Source: an uncultured Lachnospiraceae bacterium
GTDB lineage: Bacteria > Bacillota > Clostridia > Lachnospirales > Lachnospiraceae
Direction: 5' to 3'
NCBI GenBank assembly: GCA_947591245.1
Contig: CANQCY010000012.1
Span: forward strand, 1 to 45,247
DNA length: 45,247 nucleotides
The notes below the pieces were generated by a model, which saw nothing but the letters and a program-made list of their open reading frames with translations, was not told where the DNA came from and did not search any database. A program made the position numbers and the translations under genes. The stretch's first letter is position 1; each line of letters opens with the position of its first letter. This document shows, piece by piece, positions 33,084 through 41,511 of this stretch.

Positions 33084-34841
33084 ATGGCTTTTGATGGTTT
33101 TACCGTGGCGGCGCTGACGAAGGAGCTCTCCCATTACCTCACGGAGGGCAGGCTTCAGAAGATTGCCCAGCCGGAACCGGACGAACTTCTTTTGACAATA
33201 AAAAACAACCGCACCAATTACCGGCTAGTCTTATCGGCAAGCCCCTCTCTTCCCCTCGTTTATCTGACGGAGGAAACAAAAACATCCCCGCTCACAGCGC
33301 CGAATTTTTGCATGCTTCTCCGCAAACACTTAAATGGGGCGAGGATACTGTCAATCTCACAGGAAGGACTTGAACGCGTAATCAGGATTCATATGGAAAA
33401 CCGCAATGAACTCGGCGACCTCGTTCGGAAATCGCTTGTGATAGAGCTTATGGGAAAACACAGCAATATAATTTTCTTAGATGAAACAGATAAAATCATT
33501 GACAGCATTAAGCATGTTTCCGCCATGGTAAGCTCGGTTCGGGAGGTGCTGCCCGGACGGGAGTATTTTATTCCCAATACAAAGGGAAAGCACGATCCTT
33601 TCGCCATTTGCACGGAACAATGGGTAAATGAGGTTGTAAAACAGCCGGCCAGCGTGGCCAATGGGCTCTGTCGTTTTTTCACCGGTTTCAGCGCCGGTTT
33701 CGCTCATGAGATCGCCTACCGCAGCAAAATCGACGGGGATGCTCCGTTCTCTTCGCTGAATGGGAACCAGCTCTCCAGCCTTTTTACTGTATTTAAAGAT
33801 ATGGTCGGCAGGACAAAATCCGGTGAATTTTCTCCTGAAATTGTATTTGACAAAGGAACCCCCGTTGAGTTTTGCGCGTTTCCCCTCATGATGTATGAGG
33901 GCTTGGAACATCGGGCATTTTCTTCTATGAGCCGTACGGTAGAGATATTTTACGGAGAGAAGGAGGTTGTTCAGCGGATCCGGCAGAAATCAACAGATCT
34001 CAGAAAAAATGTGACGCTGCTTCTTGAACGAAACCGAAAGAAGCTTTTCATTCAGGAAAAGCAAATAAAGGATACGGAAAAGCGGGAAAAGTACCGTGTT
34101 TACGGAGAACTGCTCAATACGTACGGCTATTGCCTCACGCCGCAAGACAAAACCCTCGCATGCACGAATTATTATGACGGAAGCGAAGTAAAAATCCCGG
34201 TTGACAATACGCTGACGCCCGCGGAAAATGCAAATAAATATTTCAACCGGTACAACAAACTGAAACGGACGTTTGAGGCAGTCACCGTTCAGCTTGCGGA
34301 GACGAGGGAAACGATCGAACATCTGGAGACGATACTGACATCCCTTGACATTGCCAGACAGGAAGAAGACCTTATACTGATTAAACAGGAACTCATAGAC
34401 AGCGGATATATGAAAAGCCATGGCAGGGGCGGCAGGAAAGGCGGAAAGGCAATGCCGAAAAGCCAGCCGCTTCACTATATATCCTCTGATGGGTACGATA
34501 TATATGTCGGAAAAAATAATTATCAGAACGACCAGCTTACATTTAAGACGGCGACCGGCAATGACTGGTGGTTTCATGCAAAGCAGGCGCCCGGCTCTCA
34601 TGTCATCGTAAAATGCAATAATGAAGAGCCGCCGGTGACTACATTTGAGGAAGCGGCGAGTCTTGCCGCCTATTATTCCAAAAATAAAAATGCGGATAAG
34701 GTAGAGATTGATTATCTCCAGAAAAAGAATGTGAAGAAACCAAATGGAAGCAAGCCCGGTTTCGTTGTATATTATACCAATTATTCAATAGTTGTGTCGC
34801 CGGATATCAGCCATATTACAGAGGCGTATGAGAAAAGTTAA
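33084..34841 (+). CDS. rqcH: RqcH (NFACT family), ribosome quality control
   Basis: A 585-residue Rqc2/NEMF homologue that binds stalled 50S subunits and recruits tRNA-Ala for C-terminal alanine tailing of incomplete proteins. The N-terminal NFACT-N domain begins MAFDGFTVAALTKEL, and VIELMGKHSNIIFLDE is the family hallmark. The middle is coiled coil. The C-terminal NFACT-R domain has NDWWFHAKQAPGSHVIV. The DR motif described for the Bacillus protein (Asp97-Arg98) is Glu97-Arg98 here. Older annotation calls it fibronectin-binding protein FbpA. GGAGG is seven bases before the ATG at 33084; a TTG at 33063 in frame is less likely. Confidence 0.93.
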   Translation: MAFDGFTVAALTKELSHYLTEGRLQKIAQPEPDELLLTIKNNRTNYRLVLSASPSLPLVYLTEETKTSPLTAPNFCMLLRKHLNGARILSISQEGLERVIRIHMENRNELGDLVRKSLVIELMGKHSNIIFLDETDKIIDSIKHVSAMVSSVREVLPGREYFIPNTKGKHDPFAICTEQWVNEVVKQPASVANGLCRFFTGFSAGFAHEIAYRSKIDGDAPFSSLNGNQLSSLFTVFKDMVGRTKSGEFSPEIVFDKGTPVEFCAFPLMMYEGLEHRAFSSMSRTVEIFYGEKEVVQRIRQKSTDLRKNVTLLLERNRKKLFIQEKQIKDTEKREKYRVYGELLNTYGYCLTPQDKTLACTNYYDGSEVKIPVDNTLTPAENANKYFNRYNKLKRTFEAVTVQLAETRETIEHLETILTSLDIARQEEDLILIKQELIDSGYMKSHGRGGRKGGKAMPKSQPLHYISSDGYDIYVGKNNYQNDQLTFKTATGNDWWFHAKQAPGSHVIVKCNNEEPPVTTFEEAASLAAYYSKNKNADKVEIDYLQKKNVKKPNGSKPGFVVYYTNYSIVVSPDISHITEAYEKS

Positions 34842-34861
34842 AAAAGAAGGGGGCATATCGC

Positions 34862-35689
34862 ATGATTTACCATGATTCGCACGTACACACCTTATTTTCC
34901 ACGGACAGCAGTACCCCGATGGCTTCTATGGTACGGCGGGGAATTGAAAACGGCCTGCGCGGCATTACGTTTACCGACCATATGGATTATCATTTTCCGG
35001 ATCGATATAGGGATGAGGACGGCGGAACGCCGTTTGCCTTTGATCCCGAAGCATATCTGTATGAAATCTCGCAAGTCAGGGAACGCTATGGGGATCAAAT
35101 CCGCATCTATGCCGGTGTGGAACTCGGCTTAAAAGAAGACGCCGCAGAACAGAATATTGCGCTGAGCCGGGATCTGCGGTTTGACTATATGATCGGATCC
35201 ATTCATCTCGTAGACAATATGGATCCCTATTATGCGGAATACTGGGAGGCAAATGAAGAAAAGAAAGGGATTGAAAAATATTTTCTGGCAATGGCTGAAA
35301 ATTTAAAGGCTGAAAATATACAAATAGATACGCTCGGACATTTGGATTATATCGTGCGGTATGCCCCATCCGGAAGCCGAATTTATTCCTACCGTATGTA
35401 TGCGGATATTATTGATGAGATCCTCCGGCGGATCATTGGCAGGGGCATAGCGCTGGAGGTCAATACGGCGGGATACAAAAACGGCGGTTTGATGCCAAAC
35501 CCGAATGAAGATATTATACGCCGTTACCGGGAGTTTGGCGGCGAGCTCATCGCATTTGGCTCAGATGCGCATGAGCCCGCCCGTCTTTCCGCGCGGTTCG
35601 AGGATGCGGAAAAAATCGTAAGAAATGCCGGATTTCAGTATTATACGACATTTGTACAACACAAACCGGCATTCCATAAATTTTCATAG
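34862..35689 (+). CDS. PHP-domain phosphatase, histidinol-phosphatase (HisK/HisJ) type
   Basis: A 275-residue metal-dependent phosphoesterase. PHP motifs are HDSHVHT (His7, His9), FTDHMDYHF, GVELGLKED, GSIHLVDN, TLGHLDYIVRYA and AFGSDAHEP, all of which supply metal ligands. The family includes histidinol-phosphatases of Gram-positive bacteria, but no other histidine genes lie nearby, so the substrate is not certain. AAGGGGG precedes the ATG. Its stop is only four bases from the convergent iscU stop. Confidence 0.87.
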   Translation: MIYHDSHVHTLFSTDSSTPMASMVRRGIENGLRGITFTDHMDYHFPDRYRDEDGGTPFAFDPEAYLYEISQVRERYGDQIRIYAGVELGLKEDAAEQNIALSRDLRFDYMIGSIHLVDNMDPYYAEYWEANEEKKGIEKYFLAMAENLKAENIQIDTLGHLDYIVRYAPSGSRIYSYRMYADIIDEILRRIIGRGIALEVNTAGYKNGGLMPNPNEDIIRRYREFGGELIAFGSDAHEPARLSARFEDAEKIVRNAGFQYYTTFVQHKPAFHKFS

Positions 35690-35693
35690 ACTG

Positions 35694-36137
35694 TTAATAT
35701 TCTTCCTCCTCTTCTTCTTCGCCCTCATGGATATCGGATTTCGGCTTTTCAAGCCCTTCGATTTTGATATCGTTTTTTTCCGCATAGTCCCACAGTGCGG
35801 CATGAATCGCTTCTTCTGCAAGGAGGGAACAGTGGACCTTCACAGGCGGAAGTCCGTCCAGCGCTTCCATGACCGCTTTGTTTGTGATCTGCATCGCCTC
35901 TTTGATGGATTTCCCTTTGATAAGCTCTGTCGCCATACTGCTTGTTGCCACGGCAGCCCCGCAGCCAAACGTCTTAAATTTGCAGTCATTGATAATGCCA
36001 TTATCATCAATGTCCAGATAAATTCTCATGATGTCTCCGCATTTTGCGTTTCCCACGGTTCCTACCCCGCTGGCATTTTCTATTTCTCCTACATTTCTCG
36101 GGTTGCTGAAATGATCCATAACTTTTTCACTATACAT
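35694..36137 (-). CDS. iscU: Iron-sulfur cluster scaffold IscU/NifU-type
   Basis: A 147-residue scaffold on which Fe-S clusters are built with sulfur from IscS. Conserved cysteines are Cys33 (AKCGD), Cys59 (FGCGAA) and Cys103 (VHCS); Asp35 follows the first. The N-terminus MYSEKVMDHFSNPRNVGE is the NifU_N hallmark. The C-terminus ends in a run of seven glutamates and Tyr, an extension of unknown role. The start at 36137 has GGAG nearby. It is the last gene of iscR-iscS-iscU. Confidence 0.95.
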   Translation of the reverse strand: MYSEKVMDHFSNPRNVGEIENASGVGTVGNAKCGDIMRIYLDIDDNGIINDCKFKTFGCGAAVATSSMATELIKGKSIKEAMQITNKAVMEALDGLPPVKVHCSLLAEEAIHAALWDYAEKNDIKIEGLEKPKSDIHEGEEEEEEEY

Positions 36138-36208
36138 TTTCCATCTCCATCCTTTCCGCATCATATACATGACGCGACAATAATTAAGTCCCGGATATAT
36201 TCGTTACG

Positions 36209-37393
36209 CTAGTGCGAATTCTTTTTTACAAAGTCCTCGTAAAGAGGCGACATGCTCCGAAGCCTCTCCACAATTCCGGTCAATTTTTCCACGACATAAT
36301 CCACATCCTCTTTCGTGGTATCTTCGCTCAGGGTCATACGGAGCGAACCGTGCGCAATCTCATGGGGAAGCCCGATCGCCAAAAGCACATGCGACGGATC
36401 CAGAGAGCCGGACGTACATGCCGACCCGCTTGAGGCGCATATTCCTTCCATATCAAGCATAATCAGTAATGATTCCCCTTCTACAAACTGAAAGCTGAAG
36501 TTCGCATTGTTTGGCAGCCGTTTCGTACGGTGTCCGTTTAAGCGGCAGTACGGAATGTTTTTTTCTATTTTTTCTATGAGATAATCTCGCAGCTCCGTTT
36601 CTTTCCGGATCCTCTCTTCCATCGTCTGTACAGCTATGGAAACAGCGGTTCCGAATCCCACGATTCCCGGTACGTTTTCCGTGCCCGCCCGTCTCTTTCG
36701 CTCCTGTGCGCCGCCGTGTATAAAGGAACGAAGCTTTAATCCTTTTCGGATGTAAAGAAATCCGATCCCCTTTGGACCATTCAGCTTGTGCGCGCTGGCG
36801 CTCAGCATATCGATATTCATCTCATCGACGTCGATCGGAAGCTGTCCGAACGCCTGTACCGCATCGGTATGGAACAGGATGCCGTGCTGTTTTGCAAGCG
36901 CACCGATCTCCTTCACCGGCTGCACCGTGCCGATCTCATTATTGGCAAACATTACGGAAATCAGTATCGTATCCGGCCGGATGGCTTCCTCCAAACGATC
37001 CATGCGGAGGACGCCATGTTCATCAACATCAATATATGTGATCTCAAAACCGCGTTTTTTCAGATAATCGCACGTGTGCAAAATAGCATGGTGCTCAATT
37101 TTGGAAGTAATGATATGCTTTCCCTTGTCCTCATACGCTTCCGCCGCCGCAATGAGCGCCCAGTTATCCGCTTCCGTTCCTCCCGCCGTAAAATAAATAT
37201 CTCGCATATCCGTATGCAGCGCATCGGCTATATGCTGCCTGCTGTCGTTGACAGCTTTTTTATTTTGGGCCGCAAAATCATATACGCTGGATGGATTTCC
37301 GAAATTCTCGGTAAAATAAGGAAGCATCGCTTCCACCACTTCCGGACGCGTAGAAGTAGTTGCGGCATTGTCTAAATATACAAAATGATTCAT
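36209..37393 (-). CDS. iscS: Cysteine desulfurase IscS/NifS
   Basis: A 394-residue PLP enzyme that takes sulfur from cysteine. The family N-terminus is VYLDNAATTSTRPEV; PLP lysine is Lys203 in SASAHKLNGPKG; the active-site loop SSGSACTSG holds Cys326. GAQERKRRAGTENVPGIVGF is also present. It follows iscR by 25 bases and precedes iscU, forming a minimal ISC set without hscAB or fdx, as in many Clostridia. Confidence 0.97.
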   Translation of the reverse strand: MNHFVYLDNAATTSTRPEVVEAMLPYFTENFGNPSSVYDFAAQNKKAVNDSRQHIADALHTDMRDIYFTAGGTEADNWALIAAAEAYEDKGKHIITSKIEHHAILHTCDYLKKRGFEITYIDVDEHGVLRMDRLEEAIRPDTILISVMFANNEIGTVQPVKEIGALAKQHGILFHTDAVQAFGQLPIDVDEMNIDMLSASAHKLNGPKGIGFLYIRKGLKLRSFIHGGAQERKRRAGTENVPGIVGFGTAVSIAVQTMEERIRKETELRDYLIEKIEKNIPYCRLNGHRTKRLPNNANFSFQFVEGESLLIMLDMEGICASSGSACTSGSLDPSHVLLAIGLPHEIAHGSLRMTLSEDTTKEDVDYVVEKLTGIVERLRSMSPLYEDFVKKNSH

Positions 37394-37418
37394 TGTCTAT
37401 ACTTTCTCCTTTCCAAGA

Positions 37419-37853
37419 TCAGTGATCAGCTTTATCCGGTTCCGTACCGTCAAGCAAGTCGGAAAGCATCAGATTGTCAACGGCATCATTGATGCTGTCG
37501 CTGATTCGTTTCCAGACAAGCTTGGAGATACATTGTCCGGACTCCTTGCACGGAATTCCGTTTTCCGATACCTCCGAACAGTTGACCGGAGACAGGTCTC
37601 CCTCCAGTGCGCGGAGAATTTCCCCAACTGAAATTTTATCCTTTGAGGCTGCAAGAGAATATCCTCCCTTTGCCCCTCTCACACTTGTTACAACCCCGGC
37701 CTTCCGAAGCCTTGAGATCAATTGCTCCAAATATCCCATCGATATATCCTGCCGGATTGCAATATCGCTGAGCGATACCGGTTCGTTCTCTCCATGGAGT
37801 GCAATGTCGATAACAGCCCGAAGACCATATCGGCCTTTAGTGGAAATCTTCAT
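37419..37853 (-). CDS. iscR: Rrf2-family regulator, IscR type
   Basis: A 144-residue winged-helix regulator. MKISTKGRYGLRAVIDIALH is the Rrf2 N-terminus, and LEQLISRLRKAGVVTSVRGAKGGY (given here only as residues 42-65) forms the recognition helix and wing. Three cysteines, Cys92, Cys102 and Cys108, could ligate a [2Fe-2S] cluster, although their spacing differs from Escherichia coli IscR. That favours IscR over CymR, which lacks them. GGAGG lies upstream of the ATG at 37853, inside an alternative start at 37865. It probably represses its own operon through the palindrome at 37958-37990. Confidence 0.92.
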   Translation of the reverse strand: MKISTKGRYGLRAVIDIALHGENEPVSLSDIAIRQDISMGYLEQLISRLRKAGVVTSVRGAKGGYSLAASKDKISVGEILRALEGDLSPVNCSEVSENGIPCKESGQCISKLVWKRISDSINDAVDNLMLSDLLDGTEPDKADH

Positions 37854-37957
37854 ATATTCCTCCATTCTGCTAGTATATTCTCCAAATTCATCGAAAAATG
37901 CGGCGCTTCGCGCCTATTCTGCCGGTAAAGCCTAAAAAGCGCCAGCATTTCCAACTA

Positions 37958-37990
37958 TTTTAATTCCCATTATTTTAATAGGAATTAAAA
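37958..37990 (-). promoter_or_regulatory. 33-base imperfect palindrome, probable IscR operator
   Basis: Ten-base arms TTTTAATTCC (37958-37967) and GGAATTAAAA (37981-37990) are perfect reverse complements. The centre adds four more pairs (ATTA/TAAT) with one mismatch pair outside and one at the very centre. TTCC...GGAA inverted repeats are typical of Rrf2 targets. It begins just downstream of the -10 box, so it covers the transcription start. Confidence 0.8.
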
Positions 37991-37992
37991 AT

Positions 37993-38021
37993 ATTATAAA
38001 CCTTTCGGCTTATTTTGTCAA
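37993..38021 (-). promoter_or_regulatory. Consensus promoter of iscR-iscS-iscU
   Basis: On the minus strand TTGACA (38021-38016), 17-base spacer, TATAAT (37998-37993): a perfect housekeeping promoter. Its strength suggests that control depends on the overlapping operator. The leader to the iscR start is ~130 bases. Confidence 0.92.
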
Positions 38022-38026
38022 TATAT

Positions 38027-39853
38027 TCAGCGCAAAATAAGCCGATAATAAGAACGCTCTTCTCCCTCGCCGTCCGTACGGACCAGATGCTGCGCAAATA
38101 CCCGTTCTCCGGCGCTTTCATCCGGTTCTTCTTCTATTTCGTCCGCTGCCGCCTGTTCTACGTCATTCAAAGCATAGGCAAATCCGGCCGCGTTATTCTG
38201 CCTGCTCTCTTCACCCTGTTTTATTTTCTTCTCTATTTCCTGTTCTTTCAATTCCTGTTCAAGACCGGATACTGTCGGAACATCATCATAATTTTCTTCG
38301 TCCTCTTCCGGCGCGGCTGCCGCTGTATTCTCTGCTTCGCTCTCCAAAGCGGCGGTTGAAGCGTCAAGATCATCCTCCCGACTGTTTTCCTCTACCGCAT
38401 CAGCATTGCCGGAGTTCGATGCAAGGTCGCTTAACGCCGCCGCTACAAGATTTGATAAATCATTTTTGGCATTATTTATCGCCCTTTGTTCTGCTTCTGC
38501 CGCATCCAAGTCAAGACTGTTGCCCTGCGGATTATATTTTTCCGCATCTTCGATACTTCCGGAGAATACATCCAGATTAATATTTTCATCCGAATAATCC
38601 GGTTCATCAGACAGATCGATGCCGAGATCAAACATATCATTGGTAAACGTCATCTCTTCTCCCGGGACGCTTTCCGACGGTACGTCTGCCGGCGCGGATA
38701 CCGGTTCGTTTGCTGCTTTTTCCGATTCAGGCTGCGGCTCCGGCGTCAGTTCGCTCATCATTTCCTCCGGCTCAGGCTGCGGCTCCGGCGTCAGTTCGCT
38801 CATCATCTCTTCCGGCTCAGGCTGCGGCTCCGGCGTCAGTTCGCTCATCATTTCCTCCGGCTCAGCCGACCGTTCAACATTCAGCATCCCTTCTGATTCA
38901 GCGGGAGAGGCGGTTTCTTCTGAAAGAAGCGCGGATGACGTCTCTGTTCCGGCAGATGCTGCCAAAGGCGCCTGTTCCGGCACGCCTGCCGCTGTATCCG
39001 CCGCAGTTGCCGGTTCTTCTGCTTCCGGAGCCTCCGGAGCTTTCGCTGCCCGCAGCAGGGATTCATCTATTTTCCATTCCACCGGATTTTCCACGATTTG
39101 TTTGTCGGCCACAAACCGGAATCCATCTTCGGATGGTTTGGATTCTTCTTTTACAACTGTTTCAAACACATCTTCTGTCGGCACAGAGTTTTTCGATGCC
39201 TTTGCTGATTTCGATGCTTTTGCCGCTTTCGACGATTTCGAAGACGATTTTCCATGTGATGAGGTCTTGTACAATGCAGCCAATTTTTCTATTTCCATTC
39301 CGCTCGTAGAATCGTCAAGCGGTTTTAATTTTGATATCGTTTTTTCTTTCGGTTTCGGCATGTCTGCAGGTTTCGGCTCCGCCGGCGCGGATGCTCGCTC
39401 CTGTCTGGGCTGCGGCTCCGGTGCGGGATCAGGGGTTGCTTCAACAACATTTGCAATCGACTCCTGCGGCGGCTGGGCGGCCGGCTGGTTTTTTGGCGCG
39501 CCAAAAGATCCTGATTCAGAATGATTACTGTTTGCAGGAGTATTTTCGATCACCGGTCCTATATTAATCGCATCAAACAGATCATTGTCCCGTTGCGTCT
39601 GCTCGATCACATCCGCCATATCTTCTCTTGCCGCCGCGCTCATACGGTTCAAGCTTGCCGTAATGTCATCAAGCCCTTGTTTCAAAGACTGGAACGATTC
39701 TCCATCCTCATTATTTCGGGAAATCCCGGACAACATGGCCGCCGCTTCGCTAAGCGCATGTTCCGATTGCTCCCAGTCCTTCATAGAATTTGCAAGATAA
39801 TTTAACTGATCATCTATCTTATCCCCATAATTCTTTTTTTCCTGATCTGCCAT
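38027..39853 (-). CDS. Large acidic, mostly disordered protein of unknown function
   Basis: A 608-residue protein with no recognisable enzymatic domain, signal peptide or membrane segment. Residues ~1-90 are predicted helical (LNYLANSMKDWEQSEHALSE and similar). Residues ~110-440 are Pro/Ala/Glu/Ser-rich and include a Lys/Ser tract (SSKSSKAAKASKSAKASK) and three 15-residue repeats. The last ~150 residues are acidic with some helix (EQELKEQEIEKKIKQ) and a basic end RSYYRLILR. The composition resembles the DivIVA tail at 19452. The ATG at 39853 has AAGGGG upstream. It is a single-gene unit with its own promoter; function cannot be given. Confidence 0.8.
   Translation of the reverse strand: MADQEKKNYGDKIDDQLNYLANSMKDWEQSEHALSEAAAMLSGISRNNEDGESFQSLKQGLDDITASLNRMSAAAREDMADVIEQTQRDNDLFDAINIGPVIENTPANSNHSESGSFGAPKNQPAAQPPQESIANVVEATPDPAPEPQPRQERASAPAEPKPADMPKPKEKTISKLKPLDDSTSGMEIEKLAALYKTSSHGKSSSKSSKAAKASKSAKASKNSVPTEDVFETVVKEESKPSEDGFRFVADKQIVENPVEWKIDESLLRAAKAPEAPEAEEPATAADTAAGVPEQAPLAASAGTETSSALLSEETASPAESEGMLNVERSAEPEEMMSELTPEPQPEPEEMMSELTPEPQPEPEEMMSELTPEPQPESEKAANEPVSAPADVPSESVPGEEMTFTNDMFDLGIDLSDEPDYSDENINLDVFSGSIEDAEKYNPQGNSLDLDAAEAEQRAINNAKNDLSNLVAAALSDLASNSGNADAVEENSREDDLDASTAALESEAENTAAAAPEEDEENYDDVPTVSGLEQELKEQEIEKKIKQGEESRQNNAAGFAYALNDVEQAAADEIEEEPDESAGERVFAQHLVRTDGEGEERSYYRLILR
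38730..38864 (-). repeat. Three 45-bp repeats encoding EPEEMMSELTPEPQP
   Basis: Units at 38730-38774, 38775-38819 and 38820-38864 are nearly identical (a few silent changes, such as TTTCCTCC versus TCTCTTCC). They encode EPEEMMSELTPEPQP three times in the disordered protein. Confidence 0.95.
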
Positions 39854-39907
39854 ATTTATCAACCCCTTTTATAAAATGCTACGCCACACATACCGTTAGT
39901 TACTAAT

Positions 39908-39936
39908 ATAATACTACAAATCTCTACAAAAAACAA
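39908..39936 (-). promoter_or_regulatory. Promoter of the 608-residue disordered protein
   Basis: On the minus strand TTGTTT (39936-39931), 17-base spacer, TATTAT (39913-39908), 55 bases before the ATG. It is divergent from the flippase gene. Confidence 0.65.
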
Positions 39937-40015
39937 TATATGAAATAAAATTCATACATTTGATGCCGCCACATAAATTATAATATATCATTCTGTTTTG
40001 AATGGAGAATGTATC

Positions 40016-41506
40016 GTGAAAGAAAAAATACTAAAAGGAACCATTCTGCTCACTATGGCGGGCATTCTAACGAGGTTAATCGGCTTTGTATACCGTATCT
40101 TTCTGGCAAATATGCTGGGAGAGACGGAGCTCGGGATCTATCAGCTCGTATTTCCCGTATATGGCATCTGCTTTACGCTATATGCTTCCGGGCTTCAGAC
40201 TGCTGTTTCCCAACTGGTATCCAATCCCCGTTATAAATATTCAAAGAAAGTCATTAAAACGGGCATCGTACTGTCCCTTGCCGTTTCCCTGATTCTTTCG
40301 GCGACCGTTTTTACCTGCTCGGATTTCATCAGCCGGCATTTTCTTTTTACGGAAAAAACATCCGATCTTCTGAAAATACTTGCCGTCATATTTCCGTTTT
40401 GCGGCGTGACAAGTATGATTAACGGTTATTTTTACGGATTGAGGGAGGCAAAAGTGCCGGCGGCTACGCAACTGATCGAGCAGCTCTGCCGTGTCGGTTT
40501 CGTGTTTCTGATTTATGCCGGCGCCTTCTGTGAATTTTCCAGTAAGGTCGCCGTAGCCGGATTGGCGGCGGGCGAAATCAGCTCGAATATATATAATCTT
40601 ATCAGCTTGAAACGGTCGAAGGTAAAGGAGGCCGGCGTTTTATCCATTCGCAGTATCCAGATTGCCGGTTCAATCCTGAAACAGGCGATTCCCCTGGGCG
40701 GTACAAAGCTTGTCATCTCGCTTTTGTCGAGCTTTGAATCTGTGCTGATACCGATTATGCTTATGCGGTACGGCTTGTCCAACGATCATTCTCTGGCGCT
40801 ATATGGCGTTATAACGGGAATTGTCCTGCCGTTTATCATGTTTCCGGGAACGATAACCAACTCCTTGTCCGTGCTGCTTCTGCCGGAAATATCAAAAGCG
40901 GACAGTGAAAATAACATGGAAAAGATTCGGTACGCAACAAAAATTACGATTAAATATTCCCTCCTTCTGGGCTGTATCGCAACGGCTGTATTTTTAAATT
41001 TGGGCCAGCAGATCGGAATCCTGTTTTTCCACAGTGAAAATGCGGGGAAACTTCTGACGCTGCTGGCGGTCATCTGCCCGTTTATCTATGTCTCGACAAC
41101 GCTTTCCAGCATTATCAATGGGCTTTCCAAAACACATATTACTTTTCGCAATACAATCTGCGGACTGATCATACGCATTGTGTTTCTCGTTGCCATAACG
41201 CCCCAATACGGCATCTACGGTTATTTGTTAGGATTGCTTCTGAGCCAGATCATGATCAGCATTTTAGACGGCGTATATCTGATCCGGCACGGCTATACCG
41301 AAATTGACCTTTTCCGGTGGCTTGTTTTCCCGGGGGCGCTGCTGACAGTTTCCATTTATCTATGCCGCGTCGTGACGCAGAGATTATGCGTTACCCTCCA
41401 CTTTGAAAAGGATATTATGATATTTTTCGCTATTGTGCCCGCACTGCTGTTATCTTTTTATCTGTTTTGGATTACCGGTTTGATCCGCAAAAGCGATCTG
41501 CGCTGA
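40016..41506 (+). CDS. SpoVB/MurJ-like polysaccharide flippase (MOP superfamily)
   Basis: A 496-residue integral membrane protein with about 14 transmembrane segments. The N-terminus KGTILLTMAGILTRLIGFVYRIFLA with LGETELGIYQLVFPVYG is characteristic of SpoVB-type MVF proteins, which flip lipid-linked wall or polysaccharide precursors. SpoVB itself acts in spore cortex synthesis, so the organism may sporulate, but vegetative paralogues look alike. GTG at 40016 is chosen because GGAG lies eight bases before it; a TTG at 39998 is also in frame. It converges with ligA with a five-base gap. Confidence 0.87.
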   Translation: MKEKILKGTILLTMAGILTRLIGFVYRIFLANMLGETELGIYQLVFPVYGICFTLYASGLQTAVSQLVSNPRYKYSKKVIKTGIVLSLAVSLILSATVFTCSDFISRHFLFTEKTSDLLKILAVIFPFCGVTSMINGYFYGLREAKVPAATQLIEQLCRVGFVFLIYAGAFCEFSSKVAVAGLAAGEISSNIYNLISLKRSKVKEAGVLSIRSIQIAGSILKQAIPLGGTKLVISLLSSFESVLIPIMLMRYGLSNDHSLALYGVITGIVLPFIMFPGTITNSLSVLLLPEISKADSENNMEKIRYATKITIKYSLLLGCIATAVFLNLGQQIGILFFHSENAGKLLTLLAVICPFIYVSTTLSSIINGLSKTHITFRNTICGLIIRIVFLVAITPQYGIYGYLLGLLLSQIMISILDGVYLIRHGYTEIDLFRWLVFPGALLTVSIYLCRVVTQRLCVTLHFEKDIMIFFAIVPALLLSFYLFWITGLIRKSDLR

Positions 41507-41511
41507 ACTTG

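Noticed and set aside
39960-39990. Promoter for the flippase gene
   Set aside because: A TATAAT is present near 39980, but no acceptable -35 lies 16-18 bases upstream.
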